Below are positions 33,693-41,905 of a stretch of DNA of 64,000 bases, in pieces. The stretch is from contig NC_013729.1 in the NCBI RefSeq assembly GCF_000024345.1, forward strand, positions 6,386,001 through 6,450,000, given 5' to 3'. How positions within the stretch are numbered: position 1 is the first letter of the stretch; every line of letters starts with the position of its first letter. The notes beneath the pieces are model-generated. The model was given only the letters and a program-made list of their open reading frames with translations. It was not told the origin of the DNA and searched no databases. Position numbers and translations under genes: made by a program. The stretch comes from Kribbella flavida DSM 17836 (GTDB taxonomy: Bacteria; Actinomycetota; Actinomycetes; Propionibacteriales; Kribbellaceae).

Positions 33693-34753
33693 CGAGTACG
33701 ACCCGGACGGTCTGCCCCACCTGCGGCGGACCGGTCTCCGACGCCGACAGGTACTGCGAAACCTGTGGTGCCGAGCTGAAGCCGGCCACGCCCAGCACGC
33801 CCGCACTCGACACCGACACGGAGCCCACCATCGAGCTGAACCCCAAAGCCGGGACCGCCGCGACCGCCGCTGCTCCCGGCCCCTGCCGCTCCTGCGGAGG
33901 CAAAGTCGGTGCCGAGGGCTACTGCGAGACCTGCGGCACCAAGGCCGCCAAGCCCCGCGACCACTTCACCGAGCAGCCCGCGCCCTGGGTCGCCGCCGTC
34001 TGTGACCGGGGCATCCGGCACAGCCGCAACGAGGACGCCGTGGCGATCGCCGCCGAGCAGGAGCCCGGCAGTCGCGCCCTGCTGGTGGTCTGCGACGGGG
34101 TGAGCTCGTCGCTCGACTCCGACGTGGCCAGCCTGGCCGCCGCCCGCGCCGCCCGCGACGTCCTGGTGGCCGGCAACGCGCAGGGCATGGGGACCGAGGC
34201 GTCCCGGGCCGCCGCGATCGTCGCGCGGCTCAACGCGGCCGCCGACGCCGCCAGCGAAGCCGTGCTGGCCAACACCAGCCCGGACAGCCCGAACCCGGCG
34301 TCCTGCACGTTCGTCGCCGCGGTGCTGGAGGACGGGTTGCTGGTGACCGGCGTCGTGGGTGACAGCCGCGCGTACTGGTTCCCGGACGGCGCCGAGGCCG
34401 TCGCGCTCACCGTGGACGACTCCTGGGCCGCCGAGCTGATCGCCACCGGCGTACCGCGGCACGAGGCCGAGAACGGTCCGCAGGGACATGCCATCACCCG
34501 CTGGCTGGGCAAGGACGCGCCGGACCACACCCCACGGACCACCACACTGCGGGTGCAGCAGCCGGGCTGGCTTCTGGTCTGCTCGGACGGCCTGTGGAAC
34601 TACTGCTCCGAAGCGGCTCCGCTGGGCGACCTGGTCCGTCAGACCGCTGCGGCCAACGGCAACGACCCGCTGGCCACCTCGTCCGCACTGGTCGACTGGG
34701 CCAACGCCCAGGGCGGCCAGGACAACATCACCGTCGCACTCGCGCGGCTGTAA
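33689..34753 (+). CDS. PP2C-family phosphatase with N-terminal zinc ribbons
   Basis: 354 residues. Two zinc ribbons (CPTCGG..YCETCGAEL and CRSCGG..YCETCGTKA) come first. The PP2C domain follows with all metal residues: NEDA after RHSR, CDGVSSS, GDSRAYWF, SDGLWNY and GGQDNITVAL. It removes phosphate from Ser/Thr and should oppose the kinase encoded immediately before. ATG 33689 overlaps the kinase stop (ATGA); an upstream in-frame ATG at 33677 is inside the kinase gene and less likely. The shared ribbon type suggests that kinase and phosphatase dock to a common partner. Confidence 0.92.
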   Translation: MTSTTRTVCPTCGGPVSDADRYCETCGAELKPATPSTPALDTDTEPTIELNPKAGTAATAAAPGPCRSCGGKVGAEGYCETCGTKAAKPRDHFTEQPAPWVAAVCDRGIRHSRNEDAVAIAAEQEPGSRALLVVCDGVSSSLDSDVASLAAARAARDVLVAGNAQGMGTEASRAAAIVARLNAAADAASEAVLANTSPDSPNPASCTFVAAVLEDGLLVTGVVGDSRAYWFPDGAEAVALTVDDSWAAELIATGVPRHEAENGPQGHAITRWLGKDAPDHTPRTTTLRVQQPGWLLVCSDGLWNYCSEAAPLGDLVRQTAAANGNDPLATSSALVDWANAQGGQDNITVALARL

Positions 34754-34785
34754 CGACACCGCCGGACCGAAAGGAACGCCACGAG

Positions 34786-36063
34786 ATGGCCGAGTTCTCC
34801 GCCACCGTCTACCAGAACGAGTTCCTGCCCGACGGCGGCACCGACGTGCACGCGATCGTGACCGTGGCCTGCTCCGGCGCCGGCGCGGCCGGGCAGTCCG
34901 GCGCCGGTGACGCCGGTGAGATCATCATCGTCGACACCTCCGGCTCGATGGGCGCCGACGGTGTCCGGGCCGCCGCGTACGCCGCGCAGACCGCGCTCGA
35001 CCAGATCCTCGACGGGGTCTGGTTCGCGGTGATCTCCGGCAACGACCGGGCCGAGCTCGCGTTTCCGCCGTCGGCCGAGCCGGTGATGGTCCGGATGGAC
35101 CCGTACACCCGGCAGGCCGCCAAGGACGCGGTCGCCCGGTTCTACGCCGACGGCGGTACGGCGATGGGCACCTGGCTGCGGCTCGCCTCGCGGGTGTTCG
35201 CCACCGTGCCGACGCTGACCCAGAAGCACGCCATCCTGCTCACCGACGGCGAGAACCAGCACGAGTCGCCCGAGGTGCTGACCGAGACTATCGAGGCCGT
35301 CACCGGCCAGTTCCAGTGCGACTGCCGCGGCGTCGGCGTGGCCTGGCAGGTCGAGGAGGTCCGCCGGATCGCGACCGCGCTGCTCGGCACCGTCGACATC
35401 ATCCCGGCGCCGGACCAGCTGGCCGCCGAGTTCCAGCGGCTGATCCAGCAGGCGATGAGCAAGGGCGTCGCCGCGGCGGACCTGCGGGTCTGGGCGCCGC
35501 AGGGCGCGCAGGTGCTGTTCGTCCGCCAGGTCGCACCGACCGTGGAGGACCTCACCGGTCGCCGGACGGAGCTGAACGCGCTGACCGGGTCGTACCCGAC
35601 CGGCTCGTGGGGCGACGAGTCCCGCGACTACCACGTCGCCGTACGGCTGGCCGCGAAGGGCATCGGGCAGGAGCAGCTCGCCGCCCGGGTCCAGCTGGCC
35701 GTCGGTGAGCAGGTGCTCGCGCAGGGGCTGGTGAAGGCGTTGTGGTCGGCCGACGAGGCGCTGACCACGCGGATCAGCCCGGAGGTCGCGCACTACACCG
35801 GGCAGACCGAGCTGGCCAACGCGATCCAGGAGGGCCTGGCCGCGAAGGCCGTCGGCGACACCGCGACCGCGACCACGAAGCTCGGCCGTGCCGTCCAGCT
35901 CGCCGCCCAGACCGGCAACGAGGAGGCCACCTCGCGGCTGCGCAAGGTGGTCGACATCGAGGACCAGGACACCGGCACCGTGCGGCTGAAGCGCAGTGTC
36001 GAGAAGGTCGACGAGATGGCGCTCGACACCGCTTCGACCAAGACGACCCGGGTGAAGAAGTGA
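34786..36063 (+). CDS. VWA-domain (TerY-like) protein
   Basis: 425 residues with a von Willebrand A domain at about 40-230. The MIDAS is complete: DTSGSMGAD, Thr in DGGTAMGTW, and Asp in ILLTDGENQ. A C-terminal region of about 190 residues contains a beta-rich part and a helical tail. Ter-associated VWA proteins (TerY) occur with PP2C phosphatases and zinc-ribbon kinases, the set seen here. RBS AAAGGA before ATG 34786; 32 bases separate it from the phosphatase gene, the second small gap of the operon. It overlaps the FHA gene as GTGA. Confidence 0.88.
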   Translation: MAEFSATVYQNEFLPDGGTDVHAIVTVACSGAGAAGQSGAGDAGEIIIVDTSGSMGADGVRAAAYAAQTALDQILDGVWFAVISGNDRAELAFPPSAEPVMVRMDPYTRQAAKDAVARFYADGGTAMGTWLRLASRVFATVPTLTQKHAILLTDGENQHESPEVLTETIEAVTGQFQCDCRGVGVAWQVEEVRRIATALLGTVDIIPAPDQLAAEFQRLIQQAMSKGVAAADLRVWAPQGAQVLFVRQVAPTVEDLTGRRTELNALTGSYPTGSWGDESRDYHVAVRLAAKGIGQEQLAARVQLAVGEQVLAQGLVKALWSADEALTTRISPEVAHYTGQTELANAIQEGLAAKAVGDTATATTKLGRAVQLAAQTGNEEATSRLRKVVDIEDQDTGTVRLKRSVEKVDEMALDTASTKTTRVKK

Positions 36064-36782
36064 CCTCGGCGACGTGCCCAAGCGGGCACCCGTCCGTCTC
36101 CACCGACTACTGCGACGTCTGCGGCCTGCCGATCGGCGCGGCCGCGACGCCGGCCGCCGCGGCGATCCCGGCTCCGGCGGCCGCTGCCCCGGCACCGGCG
36201 CCGGCCACCCAGGCCTGCCCGAACTGCTCGGAGCCGGCCGCCCCGGACGCGCTGTTCTGCGAGAGCTGCGGCTACGACTTCACCACCGGCACGATGCCCC
36301 GGCCGGCCTCGTCGCTCGACCTCGACCCGGTGTCGCCGCCGCCGGTGCCACCCGCGCCCCAGGAGGTCGCCGACTGGGTGGTGGAGCGCTGGGTCGACCC
36401 CGACTGGTACGCCGTGCAGCAGAGCGACGACCCGTGCCCGTCTCCCGGCCTGCCGGTCGTCGTACCGCTGAGCGCGAAGAGTGTGCTGGTCGGCCGGCCG
36501 TCCCGCAGTCGCGGCATCACCCCCGAGATCGACTGCGGTGACGACACCGGAGTCAGCCGCCGCCAGGCCCAGCTGACCACGGACGGGCAGCGCTGGTGGG
36601 TCGAGGACCTGCAGTCGTCCAACGGCACCTTCGTCGGCCCTTCCTCCGGTCCGCTGCCCGAGGACCCGCTGCCCCCGGGCCAGCGTCGCGAGCTGAACGC
36701 CGACGACCGCATCTACGTCGGCGCCTGGACCCGCCTGGTCGTCCGCAAGGCCACCCCGGAGGAACAAGCCGGCCAGGCCTGA
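36060..36782 (+). CDS. FHA-domain protein with paired zinc ribbons
   Basis: 240 residues from GTG 36060. It starts with two zinc-ribbon motifs (YCDVCGLPI and CPNCSEP..FCESCGYDF) separated by an Ala/Pro linker. The C-terminal FHA domain has VLVGRPSRSRG, DTGVSRRQAQL and SSNGTFVG, so it should read phosphothreonine; the usual SRxH histidine is replaced (SRRQAQ). It lies last in the operon and is the natural substrate or reader for the PknG-like kinase, comparable in role to GarA/OdhI, though the ribbons are extra. Followed by 99 bases with no gene. Confidence 0.88.
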   Translation: MTSATCPSGHPSVSTDYCDVCGLPIGAAATPAAAAIPAPAAAAPAPAPATQACPNCSEPAAPDALFCESCGYDFTTGTMPRPASSLDLDPVSPPPVPPAPQEVADWVVERWVDPDWYAVQQSDDPCPSPGLPVVVPLSAKSVLVGRPSRSRGITPEIDCGDDTGVSRRQAQLTTDGQRWWVEDLQSSNGTFVGPSSGPLPEDPLPPGQRRELNADDRIYVGAWTRLVVRKATPEEQAGQA

Positions 36783-36846
36783 GCGGGACCGTGCCTTCGA
36801 GGACCTTCTAAGTGTTTGCCGCGCGCCGCACTCGGCGGCTGAGATC

Positions 36847-36868
36847 GGTGGTGGATCCGTCCACCACC
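36847..36868 (+). other. perfect 9-bp hairpin before small secreted protein gene
   Basis: GGTGGTGGA (36847-36855) and TCCACCACC (36860-36868) with a TCCG loop stand just before the AAAGG RBS. It may end the upstream operon or stabilise the leader of the next mRNA. Confidence 0.55.
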
Positions 36869-36881
36869 GAAAGGCGAACCT

Positions 36882-37187
36882 GTGAAGCGAAATCTCTACC
36901 GCGCCGCCGCCGCGACCGCCGTCCTGGCCGCCGGCACCGTTGTTTCCGTCCAGCCGGCCTCGGCCGCCAACGACAGCTGGAACGCACCCCGGCTGAATCC
37001 CGAGCGCAGCACGTTCTGCAGGACCTACTCCTGGTGGTTCGAGGGGTTCCAGATGACAGGCACCAGCAACAACGGCACGTACGGCACGTGGGCCATCAGC
37101 GACATCCGCGACGACCCGCACCAGACCGCCTTCGACGCCGCGTTCTACGCCAACGGGCGGATCACCTGGGTCACCTGGTACTGCTGA
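36882..37187 (+). CDS. small secreted protein with two cysteines
   Basis: 101 residues from GTG 36882, with AAAGG eight bases upstream. A signal peptide ends at ASA near residue 28. The mature 73 residues are rich in Trp, Thr, Asn and Tyr with one Cys near the start (STFCRTY) and one as the last residue (TWYC), likely a single disulfide. It has its own terminator at 37196-37226. No family is recognised. Size and composition recall small secreted beta-rich proteins of actinobacteria. Confidence 0.72.
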   Translation: MKRNLYRAAAATAVLAAGTVVSVQPASAANDSWNAPRLNPERSTFCRTYSWWFEGFQMTGTSNNGTYGTWAISDIRDDPHQTAFDAAFYANGRITWVTWYC

Positions 37188-37195
37188 ACATCGGT

Positions 37196-37226
37196 GCCAT
37201 CGCGGAAGGAAGTCTTCCGCGATGGC
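37196..37226 (+). terminator. 13-bp hairpin terminator
   Basis: Arms 37196-37208 and 37214-37226 pair perfectly with a GAAGT loop, eight bases after the small secreted protein's stop and just before the -10 box (37230-37235) of the epoxide hydrolase gene. Confidence 0.85.
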
Positions 37227-37229
37227 TCC

Positions 37230-37235
37230 TAACCT
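37230..37235 (+). promoter_or_regulatory. -10 box of leaderless epoxide hydrolase gene
   Basis: TAACCT ends six bases before ATG 37242. No RBS is present. Confidence 0.5.
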
Positions 37236-37241
37236 GAGGGC

Positions 37242-38489
37242 ATGACGAACAGCAGCGAGATCCAGGCCTTCCGCATCGACATCCCGCAGCCCGAGCTCGA
37301 CGATCTCCGGGCCCGGCTGCGCAACACCCGCTGGCCGGCGGCGCCGCGGGTCGACGACTGGAGCCGGGGCGTGCCGACCGGTTACCTGCGCGACCTCGCG
37401 GCGTACTGGGCGGACGAGTACGACTGGCGCGCCGAGGAGGCGCGGCTGAACGAGATCCCGCAGTACGTGACCGAGATCGACGGCCAGCGGATCCACTTCC
37501 TGCACCAGGAGTCGCCCGAGCCGGACGCGGTGCCGTTGGTGCTCACCCACGGCTGGCCCGGCTCGCCGGTCGAGTTCGCGCAGGTGGTCAGCCGGCTGAG
37601 CAACCCCCGCGCGTACGGCGGCGACCCGGCCGACGCCTTCCACGTCGTCGTGCCGTCGCTGCCCGGCTACGGGTTCTCGAACCCGATCGGCCCGGCGGGA
37701 TTCAACCTGTTCGCGGTCGCGGGAATGTGGGCGGAGCTGATGAGCCGGCTCGGCTACGAGCGGTTCGCGGCGCACGGCGGCGACGCCGGCGCGGGCGTGA
37801 CCGGCATGCTGCCGTTCGTGGCGCCGGGCCGGGTGATCGGGATGCACCTGGCCGCGGTGAGCGCGTCGGAGCCGTTCGCCGGGCCGATCGACACCGAGCC
37901 GCTGACCGGGACGGACCGGATCCGGGCCGAGAAGTTCAACCAGATCCTCGAGGACGGGCTGGGCTACTTGACGCTGCAGTCGACCCGGCCGCAGACCCTG
38001 GCCTACTCGCTGAACGACTCACCCGTCGGCCAGCTGGCCTGGATCGTCGAGAAGTTCGCCGAGTGGACCGACCCGGCGGCCACCCTGCCCGAGGACGCGG
38101 TCGACAAGAACCAACTGCTGACCAACGTCAGCCTGTACTGGTTCACCGGCTCGGGCGCCTCGTCCGCCCACGCCGTGTACGACGGCATGGCCGCCTGGCG
38201 CGCCTTCGCCGCGCAGCAGGCAACCACTTCTCAGGACGGCACCGGCTCCGGCGACGGCGGCTGGGGCGACGCCGACGCCGACGCCGGCTCCGGCTGGGGT
38301 GGCGAGCTGGCAGCACCGCCGACCGGAGTCGCGGTCTTCGGCGCGGAGACCGCGATCCGCAGCCTGATCGATCCGGCCGGCAAGATCGAGCACTGGACCG
38401 AGTACGAGCGCGGCGGCCACTTCGCCGCGATGGAGGTCCCCGACCTGCTCACCGACGACCTGCGCACCTTCTTCCGCCCCCTCCGCTGA
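37242..38489 (+). CDS. epoxide hydrolase (alpha/beta-hydrolase, EHN type)
   Basis: 415 residues. The N-terminal EHN domain (FRIDIPQPELDDLRARLRNTRWP) is followed by the alpha/beta-hydrolase core: oxyanion HGWPGSPVEF, nucleophile Asp in HGGDAGAG, and catalytic His in GGHFAAME. Two Tyr from the lid (YWFTG and YGFSN) would polarise the epoxide. It opens epoxides to diols and acts on toxic or xenobiotic compounds. Odd: the lid region carries an inserted low-complexity stretch rich in Gly, Asp and Ser (about residues 328-355) with a DADADAGSG core, unlike the usual enzyme. Confidence 0.9.
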   Translation: MTNSSEIQAFRIDIPQPELDDLRARLRNTRWPAAPRVDDWSRGVPTGYLRDLAAYWADEYDWRAEEARLNEIPQYVTEIDGQRIHFLHQESPEPDAVPLVLTHGWPGSPVEFAQVVSRLSNPRAYGGDPADAFHVVVPSLPGYGFSNPIGPAGFNLFAVAGMWAELMSRLGYERFAAHGGDAGAGVTGMLPFVAPGRVIGMHLAAVSASEPFAGPIDTEPLTGTDRIRAEKFNQILEDGLGYLTLQSTRPQTLAYSLNDSPVGQLAWIVEKFAEWTDPAATLPEDAVDKNQLLTNVSLYWFTGSGASSAHAVYDGMAAWRAFAAQQATTSQDGTGSGDGGWGDADADAGSGWGGELAAPPTGVAVFGAETAIRSLIDPAGKIEHWTEYERGGHFAAMEVPDLLTDDLRTFFRPLR

Positions 38490-38519
38490 CGTACGCCGCT
38501 GATCACCTGGTGCTGCGCC

Positions 38520-39050
38520 TCACCGCGTCGGGCTGGAAGACCTGAACAGCACCGCGAGGTCTTCCAGCCGGACCACCACCAGAGCCAGCAGACCTGCCAG
38601 CGGTACCGCGACCGCCAGAGTGTGCGGCTCGGCGGCCGCCGTCTCAGCAACTGCCGATCCGCCGGCCACCAGCAGCAGGCCGGCATTGCGGCCGACGTGA
38701 ACCCAGGACAGCGGCGAGTCCTGCTGGCCGAAACAGCGGCAGCGCGCTCCCTCACCTCGCAGGACAGCTCGGAGAACACCGACGGTCAGCACGGCCATCA
38801 GGCCAGCGGCGGCCCACAGGCCGATGCCGCGACCACCGGCGAGCAACGACCAGGCCAGCAGAGCGACCACCCCCGCCTCGGTGACGGTCACGGCGACCGC
38901 GACCGCACCGGCGAGCCGGGCCGGCACTCCGAAGCCAGGGACCGAACGGACAAAGGCGGCGAAGGCGCTACGTGAGCGCACCTTGCCAGCCACCGAGACT
39001 GCGAAGACAGCGGCCAGCAGGACGGCCGCGACAGTGGTGACCAGCTGCAT
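38520..39050 (-). CDS. MauE/DoxX-like redox-associated membrane protein
   Basis: 176 residues with about four to five membrane helices. The first helix (LVTTVAAVLLAAVFAVSVAGKVRS) and the Cys motif RCRCFGQQ match MauE-type proteins, which with MauD help form the disulfides of the methylamine dehydrogenase small subunit. Here there is no such dehydrogenase. RBS AGGAGAAG before ATG 39050. The same strand continues with ABC exporter, thioredoxin-like and Cys-rich peptide genes from upstream, interrupted only by an S26 signal peptidase on the other strand. Likely role: disulfide formation in the exported peptide. Confidence 0.82.
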   Translation of the reverse strand: MQLVTTVAAVLLAAVFAVSVAGKVRSRSAFAAFVRSVPGFGVPARLAGAVAVAVTVTEAGVVALLAWSLLAGGRGIGLWAAAGLMAVLTVGVLRAVLRGEGARCRCFGQQDSPLSWVHVGRNAGLLLVAGGSAVAETAAAEPHTLAVAVPLAGLLALVVVRLEDLAVLFRSSSPTR

Positions 39051-39061
39051 CGAACTTCTCC

Positions 39062-39067
39062 TAGGAT
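39062..39067 (+). promoter_or_regulatory. -10 box of signal peptidase gene, shared with mauE RBS
   Basis: TAGGAT ends six bases before GTG 39074. The palindrome TCCTAGGA (39059-39066) serves as part of the RBS of the divergent MauE-like gene on the other strand, so the two start signals are superimposed. Confidence 0.5.
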
Positions 39068-39073
39068 CGTCGG

Positions 39074-39556
39074 GTGTCTACTGCTGCGTGCGTGACAGTC
39101 GGTGTCGCGACGACACTCGCCGCCGCCGTGCTGCTGCGACGGGTCCGCCGTGAACTGGTCCTGGTCGCCGTCGACGGCGACAGCATGGCGCCCACGTACC
39201 GCTCCGGTGAGCGCGTTCTGGTCCGCCGGTCCGGCCGCGACCGGCTGCTGGCCGGTGACGTCGTCGTGGTCGAGCGTCCCGGCCGCGGGTACACCTGGGA
39301 CGAGCAACCGCTGACCAGGTCCGTCGACGACCGTCGTTGGTTTCTCAAGCGGGTCGCGGCGATCGCGGGCGATCCGGTGCCCGACGCGGTCCGTGCCACC
39401 GTGCCCGGCCACGGCGTCGTACCGGCCGGGTCAGTGGTGGTCATCGGCGACAACCCGCGCAGCTTCGACTCCCGCCGGATCGGGTTCTTCCCCGCCGACC
39501 GGGTGCTCGGCGTGGTCGTCCGGCCGCGGCGCGACCTGGTATCCCCTGGCCTGTAA
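39074..39556 (+). CDS. S26-family signal peptidase I
   Basis: 160 residues from GTG 39074, short for LepB but normal for specialised S26 enzymes. One N-terminal anchor (ACVTVGVATTLAAAVLL), then the Ser nucleophile in DGDSMAPTY, the general-base Lys in RWFLKRVAAIAGD and the closing box GDNPRSFDSRRIGFF. It should cleave after small-x-small sites outside the membrane. Its last 126 bases lie antisense to the end of the ABC exporter gene. Set inside the peptide cassette, it is the likely processing enzyme for the six-Cys precursor, whose leader ends in AEA. Confidence 0.88.
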   Translation: MSTAACVTVGVATTLAAAVLLRRVRRELVLVAVDGDSMAPTYRSGERVLVRRSGRDRLLAGDVVVVERPGRGYTWDEQPLTRSVDDRRWFLKRVAAIAGDPVPDAVRATVPGHGVVPAGSVVVIGDNPRSFDSRRIGFFPADRVLGVVVRPRRDLVSPGL

Positions 39557-41353
39557 GGCGAACAGGCGAGCGTACGGCCCGCCGGCGCGGACGAGTTCCT
39601 GATGGGTGCCCTGCTGCCGGATTCGGCCGTTCTCCAGCACGACGATCAGGTCGGCGTCCCGGATCCCGCTCAGCCGGTGCGAGATCAGCACACTGGTCCG
39701 CCCGCGGCGGTGGGACCGCAACTGCTGGTGGATCTCGGCCTCCGCCTCGGCGTCCAGACCCGAGCTGGGCTCGTCGAGAATCAGCAGTTGGCGGTCGGAC
39801 CGCATCAGGGCCCGGGCCAGACCGACGCGCTGCCACTGGCCGCCGGACAGCAGCGCACCGGTCTCACCCTGCTCACCGAGGAACGATCTGGTCAGTAGCG
39901 TCTGGTAGCCGTTCGGCAGCTTCTCGATCACCCGATCGACGCCCGCCCGCTCCGCCGCCCGACGGATGCGCCGGGTGTCCTGCAGTGCCTCCAGATCGCC
40001 GGCACCGATGTTCTCCGCGGCGGTCAGTTCGTACCGGACGAACTCCTGGAACAGGACCCCCAGCCGTGACCGCAGCTCGTCCAGCGGGATGTCGCGCAGA
40101 TCCACGCCGTCCCAGAGGATCGCGCCCCGGTCGGGGTCGTAGAAGCGGCACAGAAGCTTGACCAGCGTGCTCTTGCCCGCGCCGTTCAGCCCGACCAGAC
40201 CGACCGCTCGGCCGGCCGGCACGAACAGGTCGAGACCCCGCAGGACCCACGGCTGGTCGTCGGCGTAGCGGAACCACACCTGACGGAACTCGATCCCGGC
40301 CCGGCCGGCCGGCCGGGGCGCGGGGCCGGGAGCGTTCACGAGATCGGGCGGCAGCGCCACGACCGAACGGTAGTGGGAGAACATCAACAGGCAGCGGTGC
40401 AGCCCGGCAATCCCTTGCACCAAAGCGATCGACGCGGCCTGCGCGCCGGCCACCGACGCGGCGAACGCGGTGACGTCGCCGACCGAGAGCCGGCCCGCGG
40501 CCGCCTGCCCGGCGGACCAGATCAGTCCCGCACCGGCGATCAGAGCGCCGGCAAGCGTGAGCGACGACTGCACGGCCGCGACGCGCCGGTCGTGACGTCG
40601 CTCGGAGTCCTGCAGCCGGGCGACTTCGGTCAGCATCCTGTCCTTGAGGAAGCTGCCGAGTCCCAGCAGCCGGATCTCCCCGGCGGCGCCCCCGCTCTTC
40701 AGCAACGCGCCGTACAGCGCCCGCAGCCGCGCGCTCGGGGTGAACCGAACGGTGAGCGCGTCACGTCGCCGGCTGAGCGAGAGCTCGGCCATCAGTGCCG
40801 GTACGGCGGCCGCCGTCACCAGGATCGCCATCGGAGGGCTGATCGACGCCAGTGCCAGCATCAGGCTGCCGACCGTCAACACACTGCGGCCGACCGAGAA
40901 GGACACCTGGACGGCGGCCGCGACGGACCCGACCGCACCCTCCTCCGCGAGTCGTAGCCGGTCCAGCATCGCGGGCTGCTCGAACCGGGCCAACCCGCCG
41001 AACCCGTTGATCGTGCTGTACAGCCGGTCCGTCGTCAGGTAGAGCACCCGCCGGTCGAGCTCGGTGTCCCACAGGTTGACCAGGTGAGTCAGCCCGGCCG
41101 ACAAGGCGCTCACCGCGGCCAGACCGATCGCCGGCAGCAGCCAGCGATCTCCGGGAGCGCCGGAAGCGAGGACATCCACCACCATTTTGGTCAGCCAGGC
41201 GATCGAGACCGGGACCAGACCGCCGAGAACCGCACAGATCAGCAGCCCGGAGCACACGACCGGCGCAGCTCGCCATCCCAGCGCCAGGACAGGTCCGACG
41301 TCCCGCCAGCGTGGACCGACAGGTGCCGCCGCGGTTCGGCGCACCCGGCTCAT
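39431..41353 (-). CDS. ABC exporter (fused membrane and ATPase domains)
   Basis: 640 residues. A six-helix membrane domain (about 20-330) is followed by a full ATPase: Walker A GLNGAGKST, Q-loop LFQEFVRYE, signature LLSGGQWQR, Walker B LLILDEPSSGLD and switch His in LISHRLSG. It resembles peptide and lantibiotic exporters without a C39 protease domain. ATG 41353 overlaps the stop of the thioredoxin-like gene (ATGA). The C-terminal 40 residues beyond the usual end (RPDDHAEHPVGGEE...) are coded antisense to the signal peptidase. It most likely exports the six-Cys peptide. Confidence 0.9.
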   Translation of the reverse strand: MSRVRRTAAAPVGPRWRDVGPVLALGWRAAPVVCSGLLICAVLGGLVPVSIAWLTKMVVDVLASGAPGDRWLLPAIGLAAVSALSAGLTHLVNLWDTELDRRVLYLTTDRLYSTINGFGGLARFEQPAMLDRLRLAEEGAVGSVAAAVQVSFSVGRSVLTVGSLMLALASISPPMAILVTAAAVPALMAELSLSRRRDALTVRFTPSARLRALYGALLKSGGAAGEIRLLGLGSFLKDRMLTEVARLQDSERRHDRRVAAVQSSLTLAGALIAGAGLIWSAGQAAAGRLSVGDVTAFAASVAGAQAASIALVQGIAGLHRCLLMFSHYRSVVALPPDLVNAPGPAPRPAGRAGIEFRQVWFRYADDQPWVLRGLDLFVPAGRAVGLVGLNGAGKSTLVKLLCRFYDPDRGAILWDGVDLRDIPLDELRSRLGVLFQEFVRYELTAAENIGAGDLEALQDTRRIRRAAERAGVDRVIEKLPNGYQTLLTRSFLGEQGETGALLSGGQWQRVGLARALMRSDRQLLILDEPSSGLDAEAEAEIHQQLRSHRRGRTSVLISHRLSGIRDADLIVVLENGRIRQQGTHQELVRAGGPYARLFALQARGYQVAPRPDDHAEHPVGGEEPDPAGVEAARVVADDHH

Positions 41354-41877
41354 ACCAACTGACGCCGCAGCATGGCGATCACCGGCGCCGCACTGGCGAC
41401 CTTGCCGCCGACCGTGGTCAGGAACGCCGGAAACGCGATCACGCCGTACGCCGCGGCGACGGTCTGCGCCTGTTCGCCCTCGACCACGACGCCCAGTCCG
41501 CTCAGCTGGCCGACCAGGTCCGGGTCCCCGCCGGGCGGGCCGTCGACGACCACCAGGACGTCGTGCCCGGCGAACCGGCCCTCTTCCACGGCCTGCCGGA
41601 ACGGTCCGGCCTGGTCGTGGCACGCGGAGCAGCCGACCGAGAAGAACCCGATCAGCGACGCCGCGGCGCCGTCGTGACCGACGCGGGCCCCGTCGATCCC
41701 GTGCACCGCGAACGGGGCGGGCTCACGACCGATCAGCACGTCCAGATGCGAGCCACCACGCCCTTCCAGCTGGGTCAGCCGCTGGTCGTGCTCGCGCAGC
41801 CGTCGCAGGACGGCGAACGTGATCAGCAGGTTGACCGCGGTCACCACCAGCACCACAGCCACCACTCCCGCGGTCAC
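41350..41877 (-). CDS. membrane-anchored thioredoxin-like (MauD/TlpA-type) protein
   Basis: 175 residues from GTG 41877, RBS AAGGAG. A single N-terminal helix (VVAVVLVVTAVNLLITFAVL) anchors an outer thioredoxin fold: APFAVHGIDG, then FFSVGCSACHDQ with the CxxC active site, and the cis-Pro region VIAFPAFLTT. MauD has this build and works with MauE on disulfide formation. It sits between the six-Cys peptide gene (28 bases upstream) and the ABC exporter (four-base overlap), so it is a dedicated thiol oxidoreductase for the peptide. Confidence 0.88.
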   Translation of the reverse strand: MTAGVVAVVLVVTAVNLLITFAVLRRLREHDQRLTQLEGRGGSHLDVLIGREPAPFAVHGIDGARVGHDGAAASLIGFFSVGCSACHDQAGPFRQAVEEGRFAGHDVLVVVDGPPGGDPDLVGQLSGLGVVVEGEQAQTVAAAYGVIAFPAFLTTVGGKVASAAPVIAMLRRQLV

Positions 41878-41905
41878 CTGTGCTCCTTCCGTCGTGGGTG
41901 GGCGC

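Noticed and set aside
38520..41877. Methylamine utilisation (mau) operon
   Set aside because: Only MauE- and MauD-like proteins are present; no dehydrogenase large or small subunit, MauG or amicyanin gene is seen.
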